64,000 nucleotides of DNA, taken from positions 73,345,358-73,409,357 of the forward strand of contig CAMTDV010000019.1 in the NCBI GenBank assembly GCA_947069175.1, in the 5' to 3' direction. A program made the translations under genes and the position numbers. How positions within the stretch are numbered: position 1 is the stretch's first letter; each line of letters begins with the position of its first letter. This document shows, piece by piece, positions 1 to 10,779 of the stretch. The notes below the pieces were generated by a model. The model saw only the letters and a list, made by a program, of their open reading frames with translations. It was not told the origin of the DNA and made no database searches. This stretch comes from Scalesia atractyloides. Its lineage: Eukaryota > Streptophyta > Magnoliopsida > Asterales > Asteraceae.

Positions 1-745
1 GGAAAACATTTGAACAAGTTTATTTAATTGATTATGAAATAAGTGCACAACCAAACATGAGTAAAAATAGATGTAAACTTATTCAACAATCATTAGATAT
101 TAAATAAAGCACACATGAACAATAATGGAACATTTAGAGGCACGCGTTGCTCTACTCGTCTCTCACGAGGAACTGATGGGCCTAATGAATGAATTGCATA
201 AACATGATAATATGAATGACACAACTACAAACAATATAAACTCAATGATACACACATGAACAATAATGGATTGGTTTTGAGGCACGCGTTATTCAACTCA
301 TCTCCCACGAGGAACTGATGGGCTTAATGAATGAATTTCATATAATTTGACAAAATGAAATAAGTAATCACAACAATATAAACAATCTAAGTTTAGATCA
401 CGATATGGTATGGCACAAGTTTAAATAAACGAGTTAATTAATTTGTGACACATGACACACCCCAAAACGTGTAATTAAAAAGGGGGAGTTGTAAGATTCA
501 CTCACAGTGGATGCGTTCGGTTGATGATGTTGAATGCACGCGAAGTGGTTTTAACCACGAGTGAGATTAACCTAGATAAATCGCATTATGGTTTGGTAAG
601 TAAACGGATTTTATTAATCTATTTTAGTAGAATTGTTGGGTGTATTTTTGTGAGTTTGAGGCTATTTTCTAACCTTAAAAATGTTATTTTTAAGTATTTT
701 TAATTGATTTTTAATTAAATAAATAAATAAAAATAATAAAAAAAT

Positions 746-802
746 TTGACTTTTTTTTGCTACAGTTGACCGTTGACCTTGACCGTTGACTGTTGACTTG
801 AC
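746..802. promoter_or_regulatory. TTGAC (W-box core) cluster in LTR
   Basis: Seven TTGAC cores begin at 746, 766, 773, 779, 786, 793 and 798. TTGAC(C/T) is the core bound by WRKY factors, which mediate many wound, pathogen and stress responses. The same cluster is present in the other LTR near 7130-7188. It lies downstream of the TATA box in the element's own direction, so a role as a transcript-leader repeat is as possible as a role in transcription. Confidence 0.5.
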
Positions 803-821
803 CGGTTCGTTAGTATAATTG

Positions 822-2155
822 TGCGCTGAGTGAGGCTCGAACCCGAGACCTCCCGTACGCGTGCACGCAGCTCTACCAACTGAGCTACGTGTCTAACCCG
901 ATATATTTCTGTTTTTAATTATATACATATATTAATTAGATTAAACAGAAAATCCTTTTATTTTCTAAAAACGATTTTTAATCCAAGACTCGGTGCGCTC
1001 CACAGGTCTCGAACCCGGGACCTGTGGCTTATACTAACACACAGTCCACCGCTGGACTGTGTGTCCAACTTGTTAACTTAACTGATTTTTATTATACTTA
1101 AACACAAACTAATTATTTTTATTTCTGACTTATTTAAAAAGGTAAATAATTGTCCGGGTCGATGCAGAAGACCGGACTCGAACTCGTGCGCCTTGATTAA
1201 ACATACACACAGTCCACCACTGGACTGTGTGTCTAACTTGGTTATTATTCCGATTATTAATATACTTAACATATAACAGTGGTGCTTCCGGTTCGGTTAA
1301 CAAAAAAAGGCGTTTTTATTAAGGCGGCGTGTGTGGAACAAGATTCGAACTCGAGACCTTTGTGTGTTTATTGTGCACACAGTCCACCGAGTTATTTCTT
1401 GATTTAAATTATACTTATATGTTCCGTAACTTCGTCTTCTTCGTTGAGTTATAACCAGAAATGATGACTGACTGGTTCAATGATTAAATCAGTTTTCTTT
1501 AGCGTTTTTTAGTTAATTACAGATGAGATTAAGTAAAAAGAATGAAGAAATTAGGCGTGAGGTATACCGACTAGCTTCCTCTGTTTTCCGGCAGAACTCC
1601 GGCGACAGCAATCACTTCCGACGACGAGTGTCTTGCAGCAGAGAGTCTTCAGAAAGCTTACAAAGTTGTGGGTGACTTCGGTATAAGTTCAGAGGGTTTA
1701 GTAAGGCTTAGAAGTGGAAGGTTCGGTTTTCCGGCGACGAACAGAATATTTCCAGCGAGTGAGTTTTCGCCGAGAAAGGGTGCGGTTTTGAGCGAAAAGG
1801 TTTGCAAAGGTTCGAGGGGGTATTTATAGGGCAAATTATTGATGAACTTGGTCTGATTTCCGACTTGATTCATCGGTTATAATTTCTCGGCGGTTATAGA
1901 TGGTGTCGCGGACTCAGACGTCGGTTATAACCGATGTAGCGTTTAAGTTTTACGTTATAACTGAAGATGTCGTTAATTCTTGGCGAGATCGCCGGGATTT
2001 CCGACGACTGCATTTGGGCGCCGGTTTTGAATTCGGAAACTCATGATATGAATTAAACGATCCTAACATTTAACAAGGAACATCAGTGGCGCAGTGGTTT
2101 GTGTGTTGAGTGTTAAGTTGTTTGATGAACCGGTTACTGACCCGGGTTCGAAACC
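822..2155. repeat. Array of five tRNA-like (B-box) modules in the LTR
   Basis: Five segments carry the tRNA T-arm/B-box core GGTTCGA or a close variant. Four read on the minus strand, with B boxes at 834-844, 1005-1016, 1174-1185 and 1341-1352. One reads on the plus strand, with its B box at 2144-2155. The first also has a clean A box and D arm (871-887, minus strand TAGCTCAGTTGGTAGAG), giving a 72-base tRNA-shaped unit that looks most like tRNA-Lys. The fifth has a box-A-like TGGCGCAGTGG at 2086-2096. The others are followed by a palindromic segment containing CAGTCCA..TGGACTG. Acceptor stems do not pair well, so these are tRNA-like or SINE-like remnants, not working tRNA genes. Confidence 0.7.
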
Positions 2156-2349
2156 AGGCAGAACCAAAGTATTTTTATTTTCTTATTTTTGACAGTTTTT
2201 CAAAAACTAATTATATATTCCCGTATAATAATTGATTATGTATCGTTTAAAATTAGTTTAGGCATTTAATTCGCAACGAAATTTTTAACTGACTGTTCGG
2301 TTAATAAACGGAGCGGGTTTGGTAAAATCCGTTTTTGACGGATGTTACA

Positions 2350-2366
2350 GTATCCCCTGCTTTTTT
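2350..2366 (-). promoter_or_regulatory. Candidate polypurine tract
   Basis: Read on the minus strand, AAAAAAGCAGGGGATAC directly precedes the LTR start TGTAACATCC. This purine-rich stretch is in the right place to prime plus-strand DNA synthesis. Confidence 0.6.
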
Positions 2367-2988
2367 AGAAATTTCGTCCCGAAATTTAAATAGTGATATA
2401 TTTGACTAAAAGAATGATGGTGTTTAGTTTTGACAGTTACATACTTAGAAAAAGTAAGAGTTTTTAATTTTTTTGTTTGAGGCGGTAGCGTCCCTTGTAA
2501 GGGTTAAGTACCCTATTACAGGAATCGCTTTTTGTTGCCTACTGTAAAAGTATTGATAAGCAGAATTGTTTCGCTAACTATGATATCATGCATAAGAGTT
2601 TGGATATGTTTGGAAGGGTATGGTTATATCCTAAGGCAAAACTTCTAATACTACAACCTACATGGAACATAAATAAAACACAACAGCTAATATTTGAACA
2701 TAAATAAACACAACAGCTAATATCAGTAAGTTATGATTGGTTCTATGACTATAGAACATAAATAACACAACAGCTAATATTTGAATCCACATTCTGATAT
2801 CATATATGTTTGAATGGTGGCAGTTCCTCTCTCGTTTGTTATGATGGAGAGGTTAGTTTATGTAGAAATGGAACACAATCAAATCTCTTTAAATAGCAAG
2901 ATGATATAAATGTAACACAAAATTCAACCAAGGCAATACTAAATCCTATATGGAACTTCTCATAATCGCCTGATAATGCCTCTGATCC
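2367..2988 (-). other. Element 3' internal non-coding DNA
   Basis: Between the polypurine tract and the first hairpin repeat I see no coding signal. Short phrases recur, such as CAACAGCTAATAT at about 2682, 2711 and 2769, suggesting local duplication. The pol gene expected here in a full gypsy element is absent. Confidence 0.5.
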
Positions 2989-3895
2989 TTTGGCAAGAAT
3001 ACTTATATATAGGAAGTACCAGCGGCGTATCCACCATATTCTTGCCAAATTTTCATTGGTTTTATCCACAAGTTATGATTAGTTACCAAGGAACTACTAA
3101 ATCCTACATAGAACTTCTCATAACCATCTAACAATGCCTCTGATCCTTTGACAAGAATACTTATATATAGGAAGTACCAGCGGCGTATCCACCATATTCT
3201 TGTCAAATTTTCATTGGTTTTATCAGTGAATTATGATTAGTCCTATATAACTCTACAACCAATACAACAAACATAAAATACTGAAATGAAAAAATGTCTA
3301 TGCGATCAAGGCTCAATCAAACGGAGCCGATCTTATTGCATGTACTGAAAATGAAATTGTCTGTGCGCTCAAGGCTCAATCAAACGGAGCCGAGCGTATT
3401 GCATGTACTGAAAATAATAAACTTAATCTACACCAGCAGCCTATGCATGGAACCTCTCATAACCGCCTGATAATGCCTCCGATCATTTGACAAGAATACT
3501 TATATATAGGAAGTACCAGCGGCGTATCCACCATATTCTTGTCAAATTCTCATTGACTTCATCCGCAAGTTATGATTAGTCCTACGCGACTCTACAACAA
3601 ACACAACAACCACAAGATACTGATAATGAAAATGTCTGTGCGCTCAAGGCTCAATCAAACGGAGCCGAGCGTATTGCATGTACTGAAAATGAAAATGTCT
3701 GTGCGCTCAAGGCTCAATCAAACGGAGCCGAACGTATTGCATGTACTGAAAATGAATAACTTAATCTAAACAACAATCACACAAACAGCCTATGCATGGA
3801 ACCTCTCATAACCGCCTGATAATACCTCCGATCATTTGACAAGAATACTTATATATAGGAAGTACCAGCGGCGTATCCACCGTATTCTCGTCAAA
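2989..3895. repeat. Four dispersed hairpin repeats (35-base loop)
   Basis: A unit with 13-base inverted arms occurs four times. The arm pairs are 2989-3001/3037-3049, 3147-3159/3195-3207, 3486-3498/3534-3546 and 3835-3847/3883-3895. The loop, which contains TATATATAGGAAGTACCAGC, is nearly constant. Copy 1 has TTTGGCAAGAATA pairing with TATTCTTGCCAAA; copies 2 and 3 have TTTGACAAGAATA pairing with TATTCTTGTCAAA, so one base pair has changed on both sides. Copy 4 keeps one mismatch. Each unit follows a conserved leader containing GGAAC(C/T)TCTCATAA. Confidence 0.8.
3293..3753. repeat. Four copies of a ~60-base repeat, in two pairs
   Basis: Units starting near 3293, 3353, 3628 and 3691 share TGCGCTCAAGGCTCAATCAA followed by ACGGAGCC. 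The inner GGCTC and GAGCC can form a small hairpin. The pairs alternate with the hairpin repeats, so a composite unit seems to have been duplicated. Open frames across it are by-products of the repeat. Confidence 0.75.
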
Positions 3896-3955
3896 GTTTC
3901 ATTGGCTTTATCCTTAAGTTATGTTTGGTTCTATGTGATAAAGAAAAACATAAAA

Positions 3956-5341
3956 CTAAACGATAGGAGTTGAATCTGGATCTTCGGTGAAGAGGACTAG
4001 TTGGGTATCTTCGTTTTGGCCGTCATTATCTTCGACAGGATTGGCGTTGATATTGAAGACTCTTCCTCTTGCTGGTGACCTAGCGGTTGGGTTTTCTTGG
4101 TTTACTTGGTTAACTGGGTTTGATTGGGCTTGAGTGTTGATGACGTTAACCAATTGAGGGCATGTGTTTCTAAAGTAGGTAGGGTCGCCACAATTGAAAC
4201 AAGCTCGAACATATGGGAACATGGGGTATTGGGGTTGTTGATAGGTTTGGGCCATGTTTTGAGTAGGGGAAAATGTTTGGTTTTGGAAGGTGCGACAAAC
4301 CTTACTCAAATGACCATAGCGTCCACAAGTTGCACATAGTCGACAAGGTAAGGTAAGGGGATGGTGATAAAAACAGTTGTTGCATTAAGGGTGAGGTCCA
4401 AGATATGGTTTCTTATTTGGGTAGGTTGAGTTGGGTGCCACTTGGGTGATTGGGATAGCTTGGATGGGTATGGCGTGTGAAATTGGTTGATTCCGTTGGA
4501 TAGCAGCGAAAAGTTGCCCGTCTCTTTTTCTCTTAAAATTGGGTTGAGAAGGGGGTTCGGTTTGGGTGGAGTCGGAGGTTTCAGTCGATTCTTTGTCCTT
4601 CTTCTTCTCCTCCTTGAAGTCTTTGTTTCAGATTCGGTTCTCGGTAAGCTCTGTTGCTAACTCCATTGCCGCTTCCAAAGTTGCAGGCGAGGTACTTATT
4701 ACAGGGTCTTGAATCTTTGACGGAAGACCACGAATGTAGTGCTCGATCAAACGGTAGAGGGGAATGAACATGTTGGGAACCATTTGATGTAATTCGAGGA
4801 ATCTTTTGTTGTATGTGGTGTGGTCTCCTTCCTTTTGCTTCAATGAGTAAAATTCATCTTCTAATTTCTTGATTTCGCTCCTTGGGCAAAATCGTCTGGT
4901 CATGATTTCCTTCAATTCGTTTCAAGTTAAGGTCATAGCATCTTCAACACTTCGTTTGGCCTTCTCTGTATTCCACCAAGTAAGTGCTATCCTATATAAT
5001 CGACCGGTAGCATATCGCACTTTGCGATCGTCAGGGCAATCGCAATTTAGAAAGGTGTTCTCCATTTCTTCAAACCAATGGAGGAGAGCGGTGACGCCTT
5101 CAGTCCCTTTGTATTTTGGAGGGTCGCATGATTTGAAATGCTTGTAGGTGCATTTAGTGGTATTTGATGGAGAGTTGATAATGTTTTGGTTTTCTTGATT
5201 GACAGGATTAGCGGTGAGTGCTTGTTGAACTTGGATTACAATGTTGGGTATTACGGCAGCCATTTGTTGAGCGATTAGGGCAGCCATACGCTCGCGGGCT
5301 TTTCCTGCTCTCATCTTCCTACGAGCGAGGTTAGAAGACAT
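3956..5341 (-). pseudogene. Ty3/gypsy gag, broken by stops, no pol behind it
   Basis: Gag builds the cytoplasmic virus-like particle of the retrotransposon. Reading from 5341 downward, a basic start is followed by a retrotransposon-gag core with LLHWFEEMENTF and ALTWW. A zinc knuckle, CFNCGDPTYFRNTC, lies near 4150-4200, and a second Cys-rich segment lies just before it. In-frame TGA codons interrupt the reading after about residue 139 and again near 4628, and another break lies before 4309. The frame ends at 3956, about where a protease would begin; protease, reverse transcriptase and integrase are missing. The element could move only with proteins supplied by relatives. Family is confident; clade is not, because pol is absent. 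Confidence 0.88.
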
Positions 5342-6100
5342 CTACAAGGAATGCATGTCAAAAGTATGAGTTGGATGTTTTTGGGTTCATGGTTCGCACT
5401 AGGAATGATCATTCATAAAATAATTATAGAAAAATAAATCTACTACATCCATAGGATGTCTTGGGCTTTGCTCGCCATTAGGCCCTACATGCCGCCATAC
5501 TTTACCTGTGTAATCATGTGGGCCCCCATGAATACCGGTTTTTCATATGGTTCGCACGGGTTTGCCTGGTTGCCTACACTAAAACCCGGAGAAAATCGAG
5601 AAATATGTATACAACGTGTGATATTCGGAATGTGTCCAGGTGTAGACACGGTGACACCTCAAAGTAGGTTAGTTAGAACGACGTTTGGTGTGGCATGCTT
5701 TAGCCTAATAGGTCCTTCGTACTCTCATCGTTGGTCCCCAGGTAGGCAAACTGGTCCATTATATTGGATTTATACGAATGCCAACCTAGACAGGACGTTC
5801 CGACGGTACTTGTACCCTTCCAGTTACTACATGCCCGTCACAGAACTTACTTTGATGAGATTCGAAAATTGCAACAAAATCTTTGAATAATGAGAGTATG
5901 AAAATAAATTGAATACATGAACATCGATATATGTATAATGAATATGTATATAAGCATGTATGTTCAACTGTAAATATAAACAAATATGAAACAAATAAAT
6001 ACCACAAGTTTGTATGTAACCACCTAATCAATTTAAAATTTAGGCAGACTATAGTATAGGCTCTAAGGGTCTAATAACCTATCCTATATCCCTATAGTCA
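5342..6100 (-). other. Leader between primer site and gag
   Basis: Untranslated leader of the element on the minus strand. A 144-codon open frame runs through it on the plus strand (5456-5890), antisense to the element. Its product resembles nothing I know. It may be chance, or a relic of transduced sequence. Confidence 0.5.
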
Positions 6101-6114
6101 TGGCTCTGATACCA
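6101..6114 (-). promoter_or_regulatory. Primer binding site, initiator-Met tRNA
   Basis: On the minus strand this reads TGGTATCAGAGCCA, complementary to the 3' end of plant initiator-Met tRNA. It sits three bases inside the LTR edge at 6118. It fixes the element's orientation and shows that the right LTR is the 5' LTR. Confidence 0.92.
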
Positions 6115-7205
6115 ATCTGTCACACCCCGACCCGCAGCGGAAAAGGTGATCGGGGCATGATTGGGTTATCATCAAAGCTCATGACATTTATTATGCGTTT
6201 CATATTCATTTAATACAATTTAATGGAAATTTACAATAAATATTACAACATGTTCTAACTATCAATCTAAGCTTCTTTATTCTCTTCTAAGGCATTTCCT
6301 ATGTTTTCCTTGCTTCAACCTGTTCACCTGTATCATGTGTAAAAAGGTTTTTGGATCAACATAAAGTTGGCGAGTGAATCCTATGGAAAACATTTGAACA
6401 AGTTTATTTAATTGATTATGAAATAAGTGCACAACCAAACATGAGTAAAAATAGATGTAAACTTATTCAACAATCATTAGATATTAAATAAAGCACACAT
6501 GAACAATAATGGAACATTTAGAGGCACGCGTTGCTCTACTCGTCTCTCATGAGGAACTGATGGGCCTAATGAATGAATTGCATAAACATGATAATATGAA
6601 TGACACAACTACAAACAATATAAACTCAATGATACACACATGAACAATAATGGATTGGTTTTGAGGCACGCGTTATTCAACTCGTCTCCCACGAGGAACT
6701 GATGGGCTTAATGAATGAATTTCATATAATTTGACAAAATGAAATAAGTAATCACAACAATATAAACAATCTAAGTTTAGATCACGATATGGTATGGCAC
6801 AAGTTTAAATAAACGAGTTAATTAATTTGTGACACATGACACACCCCAAAACGTGTAATTAAAAAGGGGGAGTTGTAAGATTCACTCACAGTGGGTGCGT
6901 TCGGTTGATGATGTTGAATGCACGCGAAGTGGTTTTAACCACGAGTGAGATTAACCTAGATAAATCGCATTATGATTTGGTAAGTAAACGGATTTTATTA
7001 ATCCATTTTAGTAGAATTGTTGGGTGTATTTTTGTGAGTTTGAGGCTATTTTCTAACCTTAAAAATGTTATTTTTAAGTATTTTTAATTGATTTTTAATT
7101 AAAATAAATAAATAAAAATAATAAAAAAATTTGATTTTTTTTGCTACAGTTGACCGTTGACCTTGACCGTTGACTGTTGACTTTGACCGGTTCGTTAGTA
7201 TAATT

Positions 7206-8539
7206 GTGCGCTGAGTGAGGCTCGAACCCGAGACCTCCCGTACGCGTGCACGCAGCTCTACCAACTGAGCTACGTGTCTAACCCGATATATTTCTGTTTT
7301 TAATTATATATATATTAATTAGATTAAACAGAAAATCCTTTTATTTTCTAAAAACGATTTTTAATCCAAGACTCGGTGCGCTCCACAGGTCTCGAACCCG
7401 GGACCTGTGGCTTATACTAACACACAGTCCACCGCTGGACTGTGTGTCCAACTTGTTAACTTAACTGATTTTTATTATACTTAAACACAAACTAATTATT
7501 TTTATTTCTGACTTATTTAAAAAGGTAAATAATTGTCCGGGTCGATGCAGAAGACCGGACTCGAACTCGTGCGCCTTGATTAAACATACACACAGTCCAC
7601 CACTGGACTGTGTGTCTAACTTGGTTATTATTCCGATTATTAATATACTTAACATATAACAGTGGTGCTTCCGGTTCGGTTAACAAAAAAAGGCGTTTTT
7701 ATTAAGGCGGCGTGTGTGGAACAAGATTCGAACTCGAGACCTTTGTGTGTTTATTGTGCACACAGTCCACCGAGTTATTTCTTGATTTAAATTATACTTA
7801 TATGTTCCGTAACTTCGTCTTCTTCGTTGAGTTATAACCAGAAATGATGACTGACTGGTTCAATGATTAAATCAGTTTCTTTAGCGTTTTTTAGTTAATT
7901 ACAGATGAGATTAAGTAAAAAGAATGAAGAAATTAGGCGTGAGGTATACCGACTAGCTTCCTCTGTTTTCCGGCAGAACTCCGGCGACAGCAATCACTTC
8001 CGACGACGAGTGTCTTGCAGCAGAGAGTCTTCAGAAAGCTTACAAAGTATGTGGGTGACTTCGGTATAAGTTCAGAGGGTTTAGTAAGGCTTAGAAGTGG
8101 AAGGTTCGGTTTTCCGGCGACGAACAGAATATTTCCGGCGAGTGAGTTTTCGCCGAAATAGGGTGCGGTTTTGAGCGAAAAGGTTTGCAGAGGTTCGAGG
8201 GGGTATTTATAGGGCAAATTATCGATGAACTTGGTCTGATTTCCGACTTGATTCATCGGTTATAATTTCTCTGGCGGTTATAGATGGTGTCGCGGACTCA
8301 GACGTCGGTTATAACCGATGTAGCGTTTAAGTTTTACGTTATAACTGAAGATGTCGTTAATTCTTGGCGAGATCGCCGGGATTTCCGACGACTGCATTTG
8401 GGCGCCGGTTTTGAATTCGGAAACTCATGATATGAATTAAACGATCCTAACATTTAACAAGGAACATCAGTGGCGCAGTGGTTTGTGTGTTGAGTGTTAA
8501 GTTGTTTGATGAACCGGTTACTGACCCGGGTTCGAAACC
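7206..8539. repeat. tRNA-like module array, second LTR copy
   Basis: Same five modules as in the left LTR, offset by about 6384, with B-box cores near 7219, 7388, 7557, 7724 and 8528. Relative to the TATA box at 8204-8211, the first four lie downstream and in sense, so they would sit in the 5' leader of the element's RNA. The fifth lies upstream and antisense. Confidence 0.7.
8204..8211 (-). promoter_or_regulatory. LTR TATA box
   Basis: On the minus strand this reads TATAAATA, followed by a C-rich run. In the 5' LTR it would start element transcription about 30 bases further down, leaving roughly 2 kb of R-U5 before the primer site. The 3' LTR copy is at 1821-1828. Confidence 0.6.
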
Positions 8540-8733
8540 AGGCAGAACCAAAGTATTTTTATTTTCTTATTTTTGACAGTTTTTCAAAAACTAATTATAT
8601 ATTCCCGTATAATAATTGATTATGTATCGTTTAAAATTATTTTAGGCATTTAATTCGCAACGAAATTTTTAACTGACTGTTCGGTTAATAAACGGAGCGG
8701 GTTTGGTAAAATCCGTTTTTGACGGATGTTACA

Positions 8734-10779
8734 AAGGTGAGCATACGAGTTTGAATAATACTAGCATATTCGAGAAAGCGTTTGCGAAACAATCTAATTA
8801 TATATCATGATACACCAAAACACTTAACATAATACAGGCTTATTTCTCATGCTAACTACCGTGCAAAGGCTTGCGCGAGCATCCTAACTAGACCCCGTCG
8901 GGTGTTAGCCAAACTATAGTACCATACTAGCTAAGGAGGCAAGTTAACGAAAATAAGTCCTAGTCACATGTTTCTAGTATCACGTATCGAGCATATACAA
9001 TCAGATTATTCGCGTGTGATAAACAGTTTTGATTTGTGAAGTGATTTTGATATAGGAACGTATGAAACACCCAAAAAGTGCGTTTAAAGCGAAAATGGGT
9101 CAAGTATACTCACTGTGGGTGCGTTTTGGTAAGAGTTCGGGATCTGAGAGGAGTCAGGATGAGCGCCGGATTAGCCTGTAAACGAAAAAAAGTGCATCAG
9201 TCTTCCGAAAAGCCGAAACGGTGAGTTTGAGTTGAGCAGTAGCCATGTTCGGGCGAACTTGTTTGTAAACACACAAGTTCGAGCGAACTTGTAGGGTTTT
9301 GGGTGGTTTAGAGTCAAGTTCGGTCGAACTTGATGAGTTTCCTGAGAAACTTGTCAAGTTCGGGCGAACTTGTAAGAATTCCTTACTGAAATGACAAGTT
9401 CGGTCGAACTTGTATAGTTTTCCTAAGAAACTAGACAAGTTCGGTCGAACTTGTGAAGAATCTGATGAGAATAGCCCAAGTTTGGTCGAACTTGGCCCAT
9501 ATGGGTGCAAGTTCGGTCGAACTTGACCAGGGAAGTTGGTGATTCTTGAGCGAACTTGATGTTTTCGGGTCCAAATTCTCGCGTTTTCACGTAGTTTGCT
9601 GAGTAAATCGAGTGTTCATCCCTCCAACCCTATGCTACTGAGCAAACTTAGGTCGGGGAGGTCTTTTAGAGCGGTTTTAGTCGTTTTACAAAAGCGTGGG
9701 CTAATCCGGACGAACTCGGGGTTCGTTCGGGTTAGTCCGGCTCGTGTAAACCAACATAAACGTCCTTGTGCTTCCAGATCTGGGATCATGAATGATAAAT
9801 GCTTCGTTTCATATAAGAAAATGAACAAAACATCACCAAAAGTCCGTATTTTGTGTCAAAATCAATGTTTTAAAAGGTTTTGCTCAGATCCAAGTATAGA
9901 TCTGAGTGAAAAACAGAAGTTTATGGAAAAAGATGAAGATTTTCGTGAACATGAGAGTTTGGATGAAAACGAAGGCTATGCCTTGTGCCAAAATCGTTGT
10001 AAACCTTTGTAAATCGTTGATAAACGTTGTTGTAGCTGAAATCGGGTTGATTCTTACTTAGAAAACAGAGGTTTTGGGTTTCGGGAGCTCAGAGCGAAGT
10101 TGCAGCAAGTTCAAATGAGAGGATGAGGCTGAGTATTTATAGGCGAAGGCAAAAAGTGGAGCTGGTGGAGTCAAGTTCGGCCGAACTTGCATGTTTTCAT
10201 GCAAGTTCGCGCGAACTTAGGTGAAATTGGAAGGAGTTGAGTCAAGTTCGACCGAACTTGACCTCCTTGAGGTTAAGTTCGAGCGAACTTGAGACTTGGG
10301 AGAGTTTTGTTGAGCCAGTCAAGTTCGACAGAACTTGGTATCACCAAGTTCGAGCGAACTTGACCCAATTATTGGGTTTTCTTCGTTTATTTCGTGTTAA
10401 AAGTTCATTTGGTGATTCGGTTCGTATAAGATAGTTATATTAAGCGTTTTAGTAAAACGTTAAGCGTTATACTTGATATAATAGTGCGATTTAGTGATTC
10501 GAGAGTGCGAGGGCGATGCGAAAGCAATTGTAACCATTAACCAAACACACACATACACTTAAATAACATGTAAACACATAACTAATATTACCACATAATT
10601 CCAATAACCAACTAAGTAATTGCGTTGCGATTTGCGATGCGATCAATAAGCGTTTAGATGCGATATAATGGAGATAATACACATTAAATTAATCAACATA
10701 ACCTTTATAACTCGAATCTCGAATTACAATAGAAGTTCAACAATAAAGATAACAACCAGAAAATCAAAGTTGTTATAAT
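8734..10779 (-). mobile_element. Decayed palindrome-rich LTR
   Basis: Resembles, in reverse complement, the LTR at 57633-59411. Shared signs are the AAGTTCG..CGAACTT palindromes, a closely similar stretch around the H/R-rich boundary near 9060-9180, a TATAAATA (10133-10141, minus) and a terminus near GTTGTTATA that corresponds to the TGTAACAACCC start of the other copy. Differences are numerous, so it is old. The open frames at 9154-9510 and 9596-10012 read through the repeats or flanking LTR sequence and are not genes. The left edge is set by the younger gypsy LTR; the right edge is approximate. Confidence 0.65.
9245..10370. repeat. 18-base palindromes CAAGTTCG-NN-CGAACTTG
   Basis: More than a dozen copies in two clusters (about 9245-9560 and 10170-10370). 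The two central bases vary (GG, AG, GT, CG and others) while the eight-base arms hold. Spacing is irregular, about 30-60 bases. Each copy can form a hairpin in either strand. Confidence 0.85.

Larger units (their letters stand above)
1..2349 (-). mobile_element. 3' LTR of a gypsy element, cut by the window edge
   Basis: Matches 6385-8733 almost base for base; differences are scattered substitutions and one-base indels. It ends with a TG..CA-type terminus, GATGTTACA at 2341-2349. Because gag and the primer site lie on the minus strand, this left copy is the 3' LTR. About 267 bases of its other end fall outside the window, so the target duplication cannot be checked. It contains a duplicated block (113-205 and 253-350), a TTGAC cluster, a minus-strand TATAAATA at 1821-1828 and five tRNA-like modules. 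Confidence 0.93.
6118..8733 (-). mobile_element. 5' LTR (2616 bases) of the gypsy element
   Basis: Bounded by TGTCACACCCC at 6118 and GATGTTACA ending at 8733. Bases 6385-8733 pair with window bases 1-2349. The near identity of the LTRs points to a recent insertion, although gag is already broken. The internal region is only 3768 bases, so the LTRs make up most of the element, like a large non-autonomous derivative. The right flank is an older LTR of another family into which this one probably inserted. Confidence 0.93.

Noticed and set aside
822..894. A functional tRNA gene on the minus strand
   Set aside because: D arm and B box are good, but the acceptor stem does not pair and the anticodon arm is poor; it lies within a repeated LTR.
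9245..9560. Heat-shock elements (TTCnnGAA)
   Set aside because: The palindrome has four bases, not two, between TTC and GAA.
9154..10012. Frames of 118 and 138 codons
   Set aside because: The first reads straight through the palindromic repeats (QVRPNL phrases), and both lie in a decayed LTR; the relative at 57.6 kb does not keep them.
8734..10370. CRISPR-like array of palindromic repeats
   Set aside because: Spacing is irregular, the repeats are short perfect palindromes inside a plant LTR, and no cas gene exists.
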